64,000 bases of DNA, taken from positions 1,860,001 to 1,924,000 of the forward strand of contig OY725495.1 of assembly GCA_963281255.1 (NCBI GenBank). Reading direction: 5' to 3'. This document shows positions 1-10,645 of the stretch, one piece after another. Origin of the DNA: Aphrocallistes beatrix. Its lineage: Eukaryota > Porifera > Hexactinellida > Sceptrulophora > Aphrocallistidae. The notes under the pieces are model-generated. The model did not search any database. It saw only the letters and a program-made list of their open reading frames with translations, and was not told the DNA's origin. The stretch's first letter is position 1, and each line of letters opens with the position of its first letter. The position numbers were made by a program, and so were the translations under genes.

Positions 1-290
1 TTCGCGTTGAAAATATGTGTCCTGGCACGCAGCGAAAATCGAGAATCAGGGTCACTGCATCTGTAAAAGGTTGTCTCTATAATCGATGTTCCATGACGAT
101 TTAGCACCAGGTACATTTCATTCACCATGGAAAAATTTCACAAATCAATTGAATTCACTTGTTCAAATTAGGTACATTTTTTAAAATCACCAAAAATTCG
201 CATCACTAAAGAATCTGATCCAAATGGTTCTCAATATATACTGATCTAAACATCATATAAACCTGTTAAAAAAGGTATGAATTATAATCT
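1..290. repeat. Truncated copy of the long-TIR MITE family M
   Basis: The sequence from TGTGTCCTGGCACGCAGCGA onward matches the inner arm and centre of the copies at 9990-10645 and 34203-34793, including the shared stretch around CATCGATGTTCCATGACGA read in reverse. The outer arm lies off the left edge of the window. Non-coding. Confidence 0.7.
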
Positions 291-1275
291 AGCTGGTATG
301 ATAGTGAGAATAGGAGAGTTTGCATGATCTAATGCTAAGTTTCTCACCCTGTGATCCTTTGACCAAAAGTGATCAAACTTTGTATACGTTGAAATTTTCT
401 TCTATGTATTTTGTAAATTTTTGCAATTCGAAAACAAAATTTCTCCGAGCAGTAGCGATTTAGTGATTTAGTACGAAATTTTATGTTTTAGCACATTGTC
501 TAAATACGTACTAGTTAACTGGGATATTATAGTTGGACATATATATAATTAATATCTGTCGATCAAATAATGTCCCACATTTTCTTTAAATGTGGGCAAT
601 TGTCGCCATGAGCCAGAAAATACCCAAGTTTACCTCCTCTTTTATCATGCAGTTATCATCCAGACACCGCATAGATGGACCATGATATCAAGTGAGTATC
701 TTCTAGCACAGTGGGACTTATTTGAGCAATTCCTGTATCAGACTATACTCATTTCGTATCGCGTCGCAGTCGTCGGAATGTTTGGATGGCGACTGCATGA
801 CAAAGGTGGCATGCATACTGGGGGATATCCTTCTGATAATTTTCTAATTTTTATACCATCATTGATGATTCATTATCATCCGTTTGGTGATACCTAAAAA
901 CATTTTCCCCAAGTTCTCTAATATCTATCCCTTCTAGTTTTCAATTAATCCACTTTAATACTCGAGGTGTCAAAATTATGAACTTTTGGAGGAAAGCTTT
1001 TTGGGCAACATAGGAGAATATGTTTCCCATTTGAATTTGTCAAATATACTATATTTAAAAATTTTTAGCACATAACAACCAGAACATTATTTATAGTCAT
1101 TCAATGTAGTGTTAGTTTTTTGTGAATATTATCTAAAGGTTTGTCGATAAATTCCAGAAATAAATATGTAGACACATTTCAGATATTGTACCAATGTATT
1201 TAGTTATTTGTCAAGATTTAACAAAATATAATCACTACAAACATTATATCCATTATTTAAATACAACTACAAATA
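291..1275. other. Intergenic or intronic DNA, no gene recognised
   Basis: AT-rich sequence. A 101-codon open frame at 592-897 resembles no family I know and has no supporting splice or start context. Nothing else is supported here. Confidence 0.5.
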
Positions 1276-1933
1276 CGGTCAACTCCGCCTAGTCGGGTTA
1301 AATACGGCCTAGGATACCTTGTCCCGATTAAACGGAGTTTCATATTTTCATCGGTGTTATTTTAAGCAACATTTCTTAAGTGTGTGAAGTTGAGAATGTA
1401 TTACCAAAAATATGATTTTAAATATTACGTATAAGAATATATTGCTACTTGCGATTATTTTCATGAATCTATATCTTTTTGTACCAATTGTTTGAACAAG
1501 TAGCGACCGAATTCATATTCTTCCACTTAAGAGATATGAAGATACACTAATTCATATAGTAGTACAATGTAATGTTTATAAAGAATAGTTAACCATGCAC
1601 ATTTTCGCTCTAAAGATTACGGTGAAGTATCCCTGAGCAAAATTTACTTTTTGGCCATCCCAAATTTATTTTGAGCGATCCCTCTGAAATCAGGGAGTAT
1701 ATTCCAGTTGAGACTCTAAGAAGAGAGATAAATGAAAACGTGGCCTTCCTCTCATCGGGGATATCATCGCAAGAAAGTTCTTTTTAACTATAACTTAGTA
1801 TGCAATTTAGCTTCAAAAAAAGCTACCCTATCTACAATTTACAATTTGAGTTCCAATTAACCGATTTAGTCTTTGCTTCAATATATGGGAAACTTTCCGT
1901 TATGAAGACTTGTCCCAATTAAGCGGGGTTGAC
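1276..1933. mobile_element. pogo/Tigger-like MITE
   Basis: The left end, GGTCAACTCCGCCTAGTCGG after a TA, and the right end, TTAAGCGGGGTTGAC before TA, are imperfect inverted repeats. TA duplication and GTCAAC-type ends are typical of pogo/Tigger elements. There is no transposase inside. The last few terminal bases differ between the ends, so the borders may be off by a few bases. Confidence 0.5.
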
Positions 1934-2789
1934 TATATATCTCTGAAATAAATCAAGTCAGGGCTCGATTTTTTCGCTCGCTCCCCTTGTTCTCAATATA
2001 TTAAAATTAGGTTAAGATAAGGTTTTATAATGCAGTGAATAACACGAGAGTGCGAAAGGCATTTATGTTAATACTACATCGAAAGATAGTATTTACATAA
2101 TAACATTTTAAATTTCGAATATAATCTACAGATTGGAATTTCCCACATACTAATTGAGGTCGATTTTCACTATAATTGCTTTGTAGAAAGACCGCCAATC
2201 TTTATGACATCTCGCCATTCCCAAGTTATTTTTGTAATCATCTATTTTGTGCTAGGTTATTCGTAGATAGACATATTTTGATGTACAATATTATAACACC
2301 CTCTTAAACGTGTCAATTTTTACATTATGGTTATTTATGTCAAGCTATCAAAGAATCCTGGTACACCTAGAAGTATTTTCAAAATAGAATAATTTGATTC
2401 AATAAACCTATATCCAGAATATTTGTTGCAATAATTTTAAGAATTTCTAAAACCCTGAAATCCAACTTTGAAGAGCCTCATTTTAATGGTGTTTAGGATT
2501 TTCCCGTATAAATGACCCTTAATTCCACTATCTCTCATCATGGGGCAATCCAACTTGCCCTAATTAGCATTTACTACCAGATCTATTAAAATCAAATTTG
2601 AATCTCAAGCCTTTAGAATTCCAAAATATTTCTTTAATTATCCAAGATTCTTACATAGATTTTGCCATGTTCAAATACTTATTTAATTAAAAGCGATCCA
2701 GATTTGCAATCTTTTTACTAATGGATCTCAAGCAGTGGCGGGGCGAGTGTGCCCCACCCGCGGTGGTGGACACTCAAATTCTAAAAAGA
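1934..2789. other. Non-coding stretch with a GC-rich patch near its end
   Basis: Mostly AT-rich and featureless. At 2731-2775 a GC-rich patch (CAGTGGCGGGGCGAGTGTGC) looks like the end of an unidentified transposon rather than coding sequence. I cannot find its partner end. Confidence 0.35.
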
Positions 2790-3030
2790 ATAATCTAATT
2801 ACGAATAGTCATAAACTTTCTGATAATTCCCCATTCTGCGACATAATGGAAACTATCAACAATGCAACGTATGAAGAAAACGAGTATCAAAAAAAATATT
2901 TTCATGAAAAGTGTGTCCTACCTTTATTTATGTACCGCACCAGTAGTACCGAGCCAGCGCTGCTTCTGATTTCAAGTAATAATATCTCATTCAATTTAGG
3001 TTGGGAGCATATTCAAATTAATTGGTTGAC
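2790..3030 (+). CDS. HTT: Possible huntingtin exon (borders unresolved)
   Basis: An open frame runs through this stretch. Its segment LLLISSNNISFNLGWEHIQI followed by NW lines up with the part of vertebrate huntingtin where LLLQIN is followed by SYKLG and IHSVW, which lies just before an acidic linker and then the block found in the next exon. The order is therefore right, but similarity is weak. I could not settle a splice acceptor. The donors in range (GTTGGG at 3000, GTTGAC at 3025) do not give a phase matching the next exon. The open frame extends left into the GC-rich patch near 2735, which is probably not exon. Alternatively this is a chance open frame. Confidence 0.4.
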
Positions 3031-3285
3031 CTCCTTGGATGGGGAGCGCTCAATTTTATTAGGAAATTCTGAGCATTTTGCGAATTACCTTATTGCCAAA
3101 TCAATGAATCCATTCTTTGCATTTTGTAACATCGCTAGCAGGATTCCTCGATTATATATTTCAATGATGATAACAGTTAAATTTATTGTCTAATAAATAA
3201 TCCCAGTCTATTTTATCATAACAGTATAAATTATTAATCAATAGATTTGTAGTTGTATCATTTTATTGTTTAAAATATATTATAG

Positions 3286-3493
3286 TATTTTCTTTCACCA
3301 TTACTCCAACATCACATGAATGAAGGAGACTCAGATGAGAATTCAAAAGATTATACACAAAAGATCTTCAAAGTTAAGGATGTTAATCTATCTTCCTGTA
3401 TCAGATTACTTTGTGATATCTATCAAAACTGGATCGACGATTATCCAACAAAAACTCCACTCTTTTTGTTTCATTTGGTCCTAAAAAGCGTAC
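3286..3493 (+). CDS. HTT: Huntingtin exon (C-terminal HEAT region)
   Basis: The reading frame begins after an AG at 3284-3285, passes an acidic linker (EGDSDENSK) and reaches VNLSSCIRLLCDIYQNW. This aligns with the huntingtin block containing IHSCSQFLLELYSRW, which also follows an acidic linker. Residues LVLKSV then match EVVRSL. A strong donor GTATGT at 3494 leaves one base of a codon, and this joins in phase to the exon at 17932. The start is uncertain: AG at 3324-3325 or 3327-3328 could also serve. Huntingtin is a large HEAT-repeat scaffold protein of cytoplasm and nucleus that works with HAP40 in vesicle transport and autophagy. Those roles are family knowledge. Confidence 0.75.
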
Positions 3494-4002
3494 GTATGTT
3501 TCTTATTTAATATATACGGTCGAGGTTATATGGTGAGATACAGTGTCAAGTTAGCAAATTATGTTAAATTGTGTTGCGAGTTTTTAGTGCAGCTCCTGTA
3601 GGGAGATGCTCTTATAGCATGGACGAAGTATCTCGTCCGTACGCGTGCTACTGCGAAATCTAACTGGTTCCATTTTTACCAAAATTCGCATGTAAGATTA
3701 CTTTATGTTGTAGATGTGTACTGTCACCAATTTTTTTCGCAAAATCTCAATAATTCCGGTTTTCTCTCTAATTATATTCATATTTTAACACTACCGCTAC
3801 AAAGCTTTGTTTAAAGATATCATTAAGATCTCAATAACTGATGCCGAGTATTTCACCATGTAGGATTCGATATTCACACTTTGAAAAGAATAATGTTAAT
3901 ATTTTATTAGTTTAAAACATATTGATAAATACATATTTTGACACCTTTTGAAAACTTTCTTATTTTAAGCTAAAAGCGAACTTCAGGGACTAATATAATG
4001 TA
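3494..4002. other. Start of the 14.4-kb HTT intron
   Basis: Non-coding. At 3590-3660 there are two adjacent short hairpins, one with stem GGACGA/TCGTCC, in a locally GC-richer stretch. The conserved cores of hammerhead ribozymes are absent. No further feature is seen. Confidence 0.4.
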
Positions 4003-4070
4003 CTTAGGGCATTCAATTAGTTCGTAACCCTGCAATTATTTTTACTATTAGGAAACCTAAACATCAAAAA

Positions 4071-5170
4071 CTACATTAAATGTTCAAAGTAGTCTCCCTT
4101 CTGCTCAATTACTAGCTTTAAACGTTCAATCCACTTAAAAAAAGTCTTCTTATACTCCTCTTGGGGGATGTCTCTGAGATACAGACGAATTGCCCTTTCA
4201 ATTTGCACATCTTCCTCAAAAACTGACCCAGCTAGATGTCTTTTGAGCCCATCGAAGAGCCAAAAGTCGCAGGGTGCTAGGTCAGGACTATGTGGTGGAT
4301 GTTCTAACTCCTCAAGACCCATAGAAGCAATTGTTTCCTTCACCTCCTTAGATTTGTGTGGTCTGGCATTATCGTGCGAAAGTTTTATTCCTTTGAGTCC
4401 GGTGGCTGGTCGACGCTTAAAATAATGTTTTTGGATCAGGAAGAACAATTGTTGCGTAGAAGTTGCCAGTGATTGTTTGCCCCTTTGGGGCACAGATTTG
4501 GCACACTGGACCATACGCATCAAAAAAAATCGTGTACATAACCTTGGGGGTCCAGCGATCGGGTCTCGGTAATCCTGGGGGAGCACTCCCTTTTGCCACC
4601 CATACCTTATTCTGTTGCTTGCGTGGAGGTTCTGAATATATTATCCAAGTTTCATCCCCGGTAAATATTTCAGATAATCGCCTCTCATCGCAATGCTCAT
4701 ATTTTTCAAGCAAGTTTTTGGCCATTCTCAGTCGGTTCTTCTTTTGAGCCTGTGTTAAGAAATGTGGAACCCAACGTGAACAAACCTTTGACATACCGAG
4801 ATGCTTTGTCAGAATAGTATGAACTTCCCGTTAACAAGTCCAGGGTGCCAGCTAACTGTTCTACTGTAATATGCGGATCAGAACCGCACATTTCAGCTAC
4901 AAGAGCAATATTGTTGGAGGTAGTAGCAGTAACGGGTTGTCCCATCCGAGGGTCATCTTCAATCGACTCCCTACCTCCACGAAAACGAAGACTCCACTTC
5001 TTAACCGTCGATTCCGAACAGGCCTCTTCCCCAAATACGGTTACCAAGTCTTGGTGGATATTCCTTGGAGTATCGCTGAGTAATGAGCGAATTTTGATGT
5101 AGGCTCTCTGCTCTAGTAAAATTTCGCTCGATTTTGAAGCCATAAATTCTTCTGTGGTTACTATAGCCAA
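4071..5170 (-). pseudogene. Mariner transposase pseudogene (DD34D)
   Basis: Three overlapping minus-strand frames make one mariner transposase of roughly 345 residues with two frameshifts, near 4750 and 4500. The N-terminal frame has the helix-turn-helix region with ESTVKKWSLRFRGG and the DDPRMGQP linker. The middle frame carries the first catalytic aspartate in FTGDETW. The C-terminal frame carries the second in HDNARPH and the third in SPDLAPCDFWLF, with 34 residues between the last two by my count. That is the mariner DD34D signature shared with SETMAR-type proteins. All three acids survive, but the frame does not, so the copy is inactive. The initiating methionine is probably the one starting MASKSSE, nine residues inside the open frame. 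Confidence 0.9.
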
Positions 5171-5243
5171 TCTTTAGGAAAACGTAACTTGGAAAATAAT
5201 CAATCGCTTCTATCAAACTAAATTGCTCCTACGAGAAGAATAT

Positions 5244-5728
5244 ATCCTTACTATTAAAACTCGATTAATGTTTGTGTATATATATATATATATCTCTGTA
5301 ACGAATTGATTGAAGAAACTGCCGGGCACAGAAAGCTAATTTTTGGCATGTGGGAGTCTTTTGGCTATGGCTCCAGTAAGTTCTGAGCTCAGAGCAAAAT
5401 GTCGACTCATCATGGAATTATGACGTCATTGTCACATTTTTAAAAGTTAAGCAACACAGTTATTCGGGCATAACTCAGCCATTATAGGAGATAGAAGGCT
5501 GAAATTTTAATAGAATCTGTATACTAACACGTCTCACATATGATCCAGCTATTATCAAAAAATGATGACTCATCACTTTGCTATGACGTCATCATTACTC
5601 ATCAAAATTTTAAAAATTGACAAATTCGGTAATTTTTCGTGCGAAATCGATTATACCAGTAGGACAGACATATTTAGAGATGCTATCTGCCTTATAATAA
5701 ACCATTGTGACCCCAGGCGACCGAAGGG
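5244..5728 (+). repeat. Hairpin MITE (family A), copy 1, GC end lost
   Basis: Begins with the outer repeat ATCCTTACTATTAAAACTCG, then (TA)n, then CTGTAACGAATTGATTGAAG and the conserved AT-rich body. It stops at GGCGACCGAAGGG, where a new (TA)n and copy 2 begin. Family A is described in full at 43213-43826. Confidence 0.8.
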
Positions 5729-6257
5729 ATATATATATATATATATATATATCTGTAACGAATTGATTGAAGAAACTGCCAGACGCAGAAGGCTGATTTT
5801 TGGCATGTGGGAGTCTTTTGGCTATGGCTCCAGTAAGTTCTGAGTTCAGAGCAAAATGTCGGCTCATCATGGAATTATGACGTCATTGTAACATTTTTAA
5901 AAGTTAAGCAACACAGTTATTCGAGCATAACTCAGCCATTATAGGAGATAGAAGGTTGAAATTTTAATAGAATCTGTATACTAACATACCTCACATATGA
6001 TGCGACTTTCATCCAAAAATGATGACTCATCACTTTGTTATGACGTCATCATTACGCATCAAAAATTTTAAATTGACAAATTTGGTGATTTTTCGAGTGA
6101 AATCGGTTTTAATTAATAATATCACTAAGATGGACATATTTAGAGATGTTATCTCCCTTATGATTAACCAATGTCACCTCCAGGCGACCGAAGGGAGCCT
6201 CCGGCGGACACAAAGTGTCCGCCAGCCGCGCAGCGCAAGCAAGCGAAGCGCGCTTGT
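5729..6257 (+). repeat. Hairpin MITE (family A), copy 2, tandem to copy 1
   Basis: Same body as copy 1, running head-to-tail, but with the complete GC-rich end (two hairpins, then AAGCGAAGCGCGCTTGT). No outer ATCCTTACTA repeat follows; the host mariner resumes at about 6258. The head-to-tail dimer suggests slippage or recombination at the (TA)n tract. Confidence 0.8.
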
Positions 6258-6658
6258 AAGCTATATAATTGGAAGCAAATAGGGGAGAAATGTAGTTAAA
6301 CAATATAAGTAAAAGCGAGGGTTACGAACTAACTGAATGCCCTAAGTATTTCAATATTGAGATTTTTTTCGAAATTTTTATTATGAACATTGTGTGAGTT
6401 ATGAACAAATCAAGTCACTTTCTGGAACGAACTATCAGTCTGTCGACCTACTTTTTTTGTATTTATAACTATAAGGAAATACGGAAGCCTAATATCTAGA
6501 TCCCAATTTTTCCTTCAATATTTAGTTGTTTTTGAATTAGAATTCAAGAAATATGACCATGATCGCTGGGTAAATTAAAATACATACTAATATCGATACC
6601 CTTAAAATGATTAATATTAATATACTTTATAATTACCTTGAGAACATTCAAGAAGTTT

Positions 6659-7159
6659 GAGCGCGCTTCACTTGCTTTCACTGCGCGGCTGGCGAGCACT
6701 TTGATTAATTATAAGGGAGATAGCATCTCTAAATACGTCTGTCCTACTTTTATGATCGATATCGCACGAAAAATCACCAAATTTGTCAATTTTTAAAATT
6801 TTAAAGCGTAATGATGACGTCATAGCAGAGTGATGAGTCATCATCTTTGATGATAGTTGCATCATATGTAAGCAATATTAATATACACATTCTATTAAAA
6901 TTTCAGCCTTCTATAGCACTTAAAATGACTCAGTTATGGTCGAAAAACTGAAATTTCTAATTATAAAAATAATGACAATGACGTCATAATTACATAATGA
7001 GTTGATATTTTGTCAGATTTTAGTGGAACCATAGTCAAAAGATTCCCACATGCCAAAAATCAGCAATCTGTGCATGGCAATTTCTTAAATCAATTCGTTA
7101 CAGATATACGTATATATGCACAAATACACATGCATTAATCGAGTTTTAATAGTAAGGAT
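6659..7159 (-). repeat. Hairpin MITE (family A), hairpins partly deleted
   Basis: Reverse orientation. The GC end is shortened: the GGCGCCC hairpin and half of the GGCGGACAC hairpin are gone. The body and the outer repeat (AATCGAGTTTTAATAGTAAG, ending at 7159) remain. Confidence 0.75.
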
Positions 7160-7173
7160 ATACTTGTACTATA

Positions 7174-7657
7174 CACTAACCGGACAAAAGTATTTGGACA
7201 CTACATTATTCCCCATACAAATAGTACGAAATTGTATCTTTTCATGAAGGAAAAAGTAATCAAACTCTAAAAGAGCTATTAAGAATCTGATTTAAGATTC
7301 AAAATCTTCACATTCGAATTAGTAATTGTTAAGATTTCTAATAAATTGCTCAACCCAATGAGTAAAGTTATCAACCTGTGGCACAAGGAGTAGTTATCAC
7401 CATCATGTATAGTAATAAAAAGGGACATATGTAGCACACGGTGGCAGTGATTGATAATTTGAAAACATTCGGAATTAATAATTGATTAGAAATATCCTAT
7501 AATAACTAAATCGAATGCAAAGATTTCGAATCCGAAATCCGATTAGTTGTATCACTATCACTTACCGTTTCGGAGTTTTAATCTTAATGAATAGACTCAT
7601 TTAGTATTAAATGCACGTGAGATGATGAAGTGTGCAAATACTTTTGTCCGGGTAGTG
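7174..7657. mobile_element. Tc1/mariner-type MITE (family B), complete
   Basis: About 484 bp flanked by TA. The ends are CACTAACCGGACAAAAGTAT and the complement of ACTTTTGTCCGGGTAGTG. The two halves form a long imperfect palindrome with CCCATACAAATAGTA near each end. No open frame. TA targets and the end sequence point to a Tc1/mariner source. Confidence 0.75.
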
Positions 7658-8407
7658 TAGATATGCATTTGAACTCAGCTAGTACGTACTCTGATTATAA
7701 GTTTCTCGGTGTAGTATGTACTTATTTCTCTGAACCAAAATCTATCTATAATATGAACTTATATGTAGTGCTAACTCGGCTAGTAAGTATTTACGGATAG
7801 TACGTACTAATAATTCCTACCCGAAGTGGTACTTGTTATCCGAGTCTACTGTATATCTATATATATACTATGAAGATAAATTTAGGATGACAATAGTTTA
7901 ACAGTAGTAGAGCATACAGAATTGATGCTTAGGATAGATGATTTGGTATAATAATTTGTAGAGTATGAGTGATCCAGGGATAGATATGACCTTTTACGAA
8001 GTAATACATATTAGAGATTATCCTACTCATTTGAAGAGGATGGAATGATAGCAGTTGAGACATTTAATGCTTCATAAAATTTATTGGGATTGTCAAAATA
8101 GACAGTTAGTCTTGGATGGCTTTGCTGAGTTTCCTTGCGGTTTCGGGCTTCATGAGGTCTCTAGACGAGATATAGCTTTATATGATGTTGGAAAGAATAT
8201 CCACTGCAAAAGCAGGTCAAGGCAGTTACGCAAGTGCTCCCAAATGTGATTATGTGAATGAGGTTGTCGTGAGACACGTGGGGTAGCGCCTGTTTGGCCT
8301 ACATATACTTCATTGGTAACTTATGGGTGGTGAAAGACATAAATGCATATTACTAAATGCGCGCGCATATTTCATATGGTATAGCAGTTGGGGTTCCGAA
8401 TCTTTGA
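7658..8407. other. Non-coding stretch with a possible pogo-like end
   Basis: At 7790-7853 sequence ending TATCCGAGTCTACTGTA resembles one end of a pogo-type element; the matching left end was not found. No gene is recognised; the 64-codon frame at 8055 is antisense to the reverse transcriptase remnant region and unsupported. Confidence 0.3.
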
Positions 8408-9480
8408 TCATATGCAATACAGATTCGACAGCAGTTTGTTCAGATCGTTGTCCTGTGTTTTAGATTGAATCATGAAAATGAATACTGTAGTATTGAGATC
8501 ACAGGAGGTGGTAGATTCATTGGGACGAATTGAAAATCTAGTTTCGTGATGTCTGGGAATAATAATGAAACATAGCTGTCGTTTGAGGCTGCGGTCTTGG
8601 GCGTATTCCAGACAAAATGCAAAGTTCTGCAATGTTGTGATCAAGATCTGAGAGGTTGTAACCAACTCGCATGTAATGCGGCATTTCGCGCCTATAGTGA
8701 TTCTCCAGTGCTGTTGCAGGATAAATTGCAATCATTGCGGATTTGAGGACTGCGGCCTTCCATGTAGAAGTAACCATGTTCTTAGATAGGTGGTTGGATG
8801 ATTTGAACATAAATGCAGTTTGAAGGTTCGTAAAGGATGTCCTGTGTGGTATCTTTAGGTCTTTCTTCCAATTCAAAGGGTTAAAGGAAATCCAACTCAA
8901 AAGGGTACGTAGAAGCCAGGTCGTCAAAATAGTTTTTATGGCCTGTTGAGGTGGTAGGTGGTAGTTAATTAATAAAATAGCGGTGGTCATTCTTGCTTGT
9001 TTTGGCGCTAGTGGGAGACCCATAGGAATTCCAATATTTCCGGGAGTGTAGTATTAGAATCTATCAGTGACATAGTTGAACAGTAGGAGAGCTTCCAGGA
9101 TGGGGTAATATGGATCTTGTGGGTTGTAATATTCGAAAGTCTCAAGTATGAGGATTTGTGGTTTGGAGGAATAAAGTTACTTTATGTCGTATGTGTAGAA
9201 TTCATCAATTTTAGTGGACTGATGTGATAAGGAAGCCATTGCCTCATGTATATCGTCACATAGGAATTGCGAGTTGGCTAAACGCGTTTCAATTTATGAG
9301 CGAGCATGAGATGAATGGTTTGCATTAAGAAAACTGGTGGCGGTAAATTATCAAATCCTGTGGGAAAGGGGTGAAGTGGGTGAATTATCTTTCCTGGTAC
9401 AATTCTGAAATGATGATATAAGGGTTTCATGTGTTGAGTGGGTAATTGAGAACAACTGCAAAAATGTGCGTCATACGCAA
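8408..9480 (-). pseudogene. Reverse transcriptase relic, Penelope-like or related
   Basis: Reading the minus strand across frames gives the reverse-transcriptase palm motifs in order: motif A as FYTYDIK.LYSSK (near 9195), motif B as NIGIPMGLPLAP (near 9020), and the YxDD box as NYFDDLAST (near 8925), the last in a different frame from motif B. Downstream frames (8538-8990 and 8408-8731) hold further protein-like sequence including RVGYNLSDLD. Stops and at least two frameshifts break it. The MGLPLAP and FDD arrangement resembles Penelope-like elements and other non-LTR-type enzymes more than LTR retroelements. No endonuclease domain was identified, so the class is tentative. Confidence 0.55.
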
Positions 9481-9509
9481 TCGAGAGAAGAGGGGACAGA
9501 AGGACAGCC

Positions 9510-9558
9510 CTCTAATTTTCACAAAGGGAGGACAGCCCTCCCTTTGTGAAAATTAGAG
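9510..9558. other. Perfect 22-bp-stem hairpin
   Basis: CTCTAATTTTCACAAAGGGA plus GG is followed by five bases and its exact reverse complement. It sits just upstream of the reverse transcriptase relic. The surrounding sequence is not repeated elsewhere in the window as far as I can see. Confidence 0.8.
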
Positions 9559-9989
9559 ATGACAAAGGCGACAACGTTATCAAGGCGTGGTATAATTATG
9601 AATACACCCTTTGTCCTCCAAAATGAAGGTGAAGTGATCACTTGGTGAGTACACGTTCCATTTGAAAAATGAACTCCAATGTGAAATCGGTTAAAAGTTG
9701 AAACTGATTATTCTATGTCAATTACCTCAAATATTCCTTTTTACCCTTTGTCTCACCAAAAACCAATCTGCTGCACGATTTTTATTAAATCTTGTAATTC
9801 ACTTGTACCCAAAACTTAGTATTAATAATCTTCGTTGAAGACGACATAGAATTGTCTGCTCTATGAAAATGACTGGGTTTCGAATTTTGAAAAATCGACC
9901 TTCTTTACAGTTATGTCCATTTTTTTTACTTTTATTCGCTTTAATAGTTACAACTTTGTAGAAAAGCGCTTTTGTAAAATTCTAAATCA

Positions 9990-10645
9990 GCCATTTTCGA
10001 GTCTAAGACCTAGAACTGTGTTTTGTATGGTGAGTTTTGTGGAGAAAATATGTGTCCTGGCGCGCAGAGAAATTCGAGAATCAGGGCCCACTGCTTTTCA
10101 AATTATCTTTCTTGAATTTTCAAATTCAAGGACAAATTAGCTCTCACTTTTTCCTCGGACACTCTTTTACACAAATTAGTAGAAATATAGGATGTTTAGA
10201 TCAGTATATATTGAGAACCATTTGGATCAGATTTTTGGTGATGTGAAAAAAAAGTGCGATTTTGGGTGATTTTGCAAAATATACCTAATTTGAACACGTG
10301 AAATAATAACTTCATCTCGTTTCTGATAATGAATTCAATGGATTTGTGAAATATTTTCATGGTGAATGAAAAGTATCTGGTGCTAATTCGTCATGGAACA
10401 TCGATTATAGAGACATTTTTTACAGAAGCAGTGACCCTGATTCTCGAATTTCGCTGCGCGCCAGGACACATATTTTCTCCACAAAACTCACCATACAAAA
10501 CACAGTTCTAAGTCTTAGACTCGAAAAATCTTTTAAAATCATTGAGGATATTTGAATTACAATCTCTAAAGACCATAATAACTAAGATTGTTTGAGTATA
10601 AGCTATACCTAATTAAGCTAAGGAAATAACTTAAAAGCCACCCTG
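9990..10645. mobile_element. Long-TIR MITE (family M), degraded ends
   Basis: Two arms of more than 100 bp, containing AAGACCTAGAACTGTGTTTT and its complement, face each other around a centre with CATCGATTATAGAGACATTT. The right tip reads AAGCCACCCTG and is a decayed form of the CAGGGTGGGGCATAAGTTCT terminus seen at 25662. The left tip cannot be recognised. Confidence 0.7.

Larger units (their letters stand above)
4003..6346 (-). mobile_element. Mariner element split by nested MITEs
   Basis: Terminal inverted repeats CTTAGGGCATTCARTTAGTT (28 bp or more) start at 4003 and end at 6346, each flanked by a TA (4001-4002 and 6347-6348). The transposase occupies 4071-5170 on the minus strand. Two tandem hairpin-ended MITEs (5244-6257) interrupt the 5' untranslated end. 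Without them the element is about 1.33 kb, a normal mariner length. Confidence 0.88.

Noticed and set aside
3590..3660. Hairpins that might be a hammerhead ribozyme or tRNA
   Set aside because: No CTGATGA core and no tRNA cloverleaf signature.
5562..6303. Many 60-95-codon frames sharing MMTHHFAMTSSL or HVSASRAA
   Set aside because: They are translations of the repeated family A body and hairpins, not genes.
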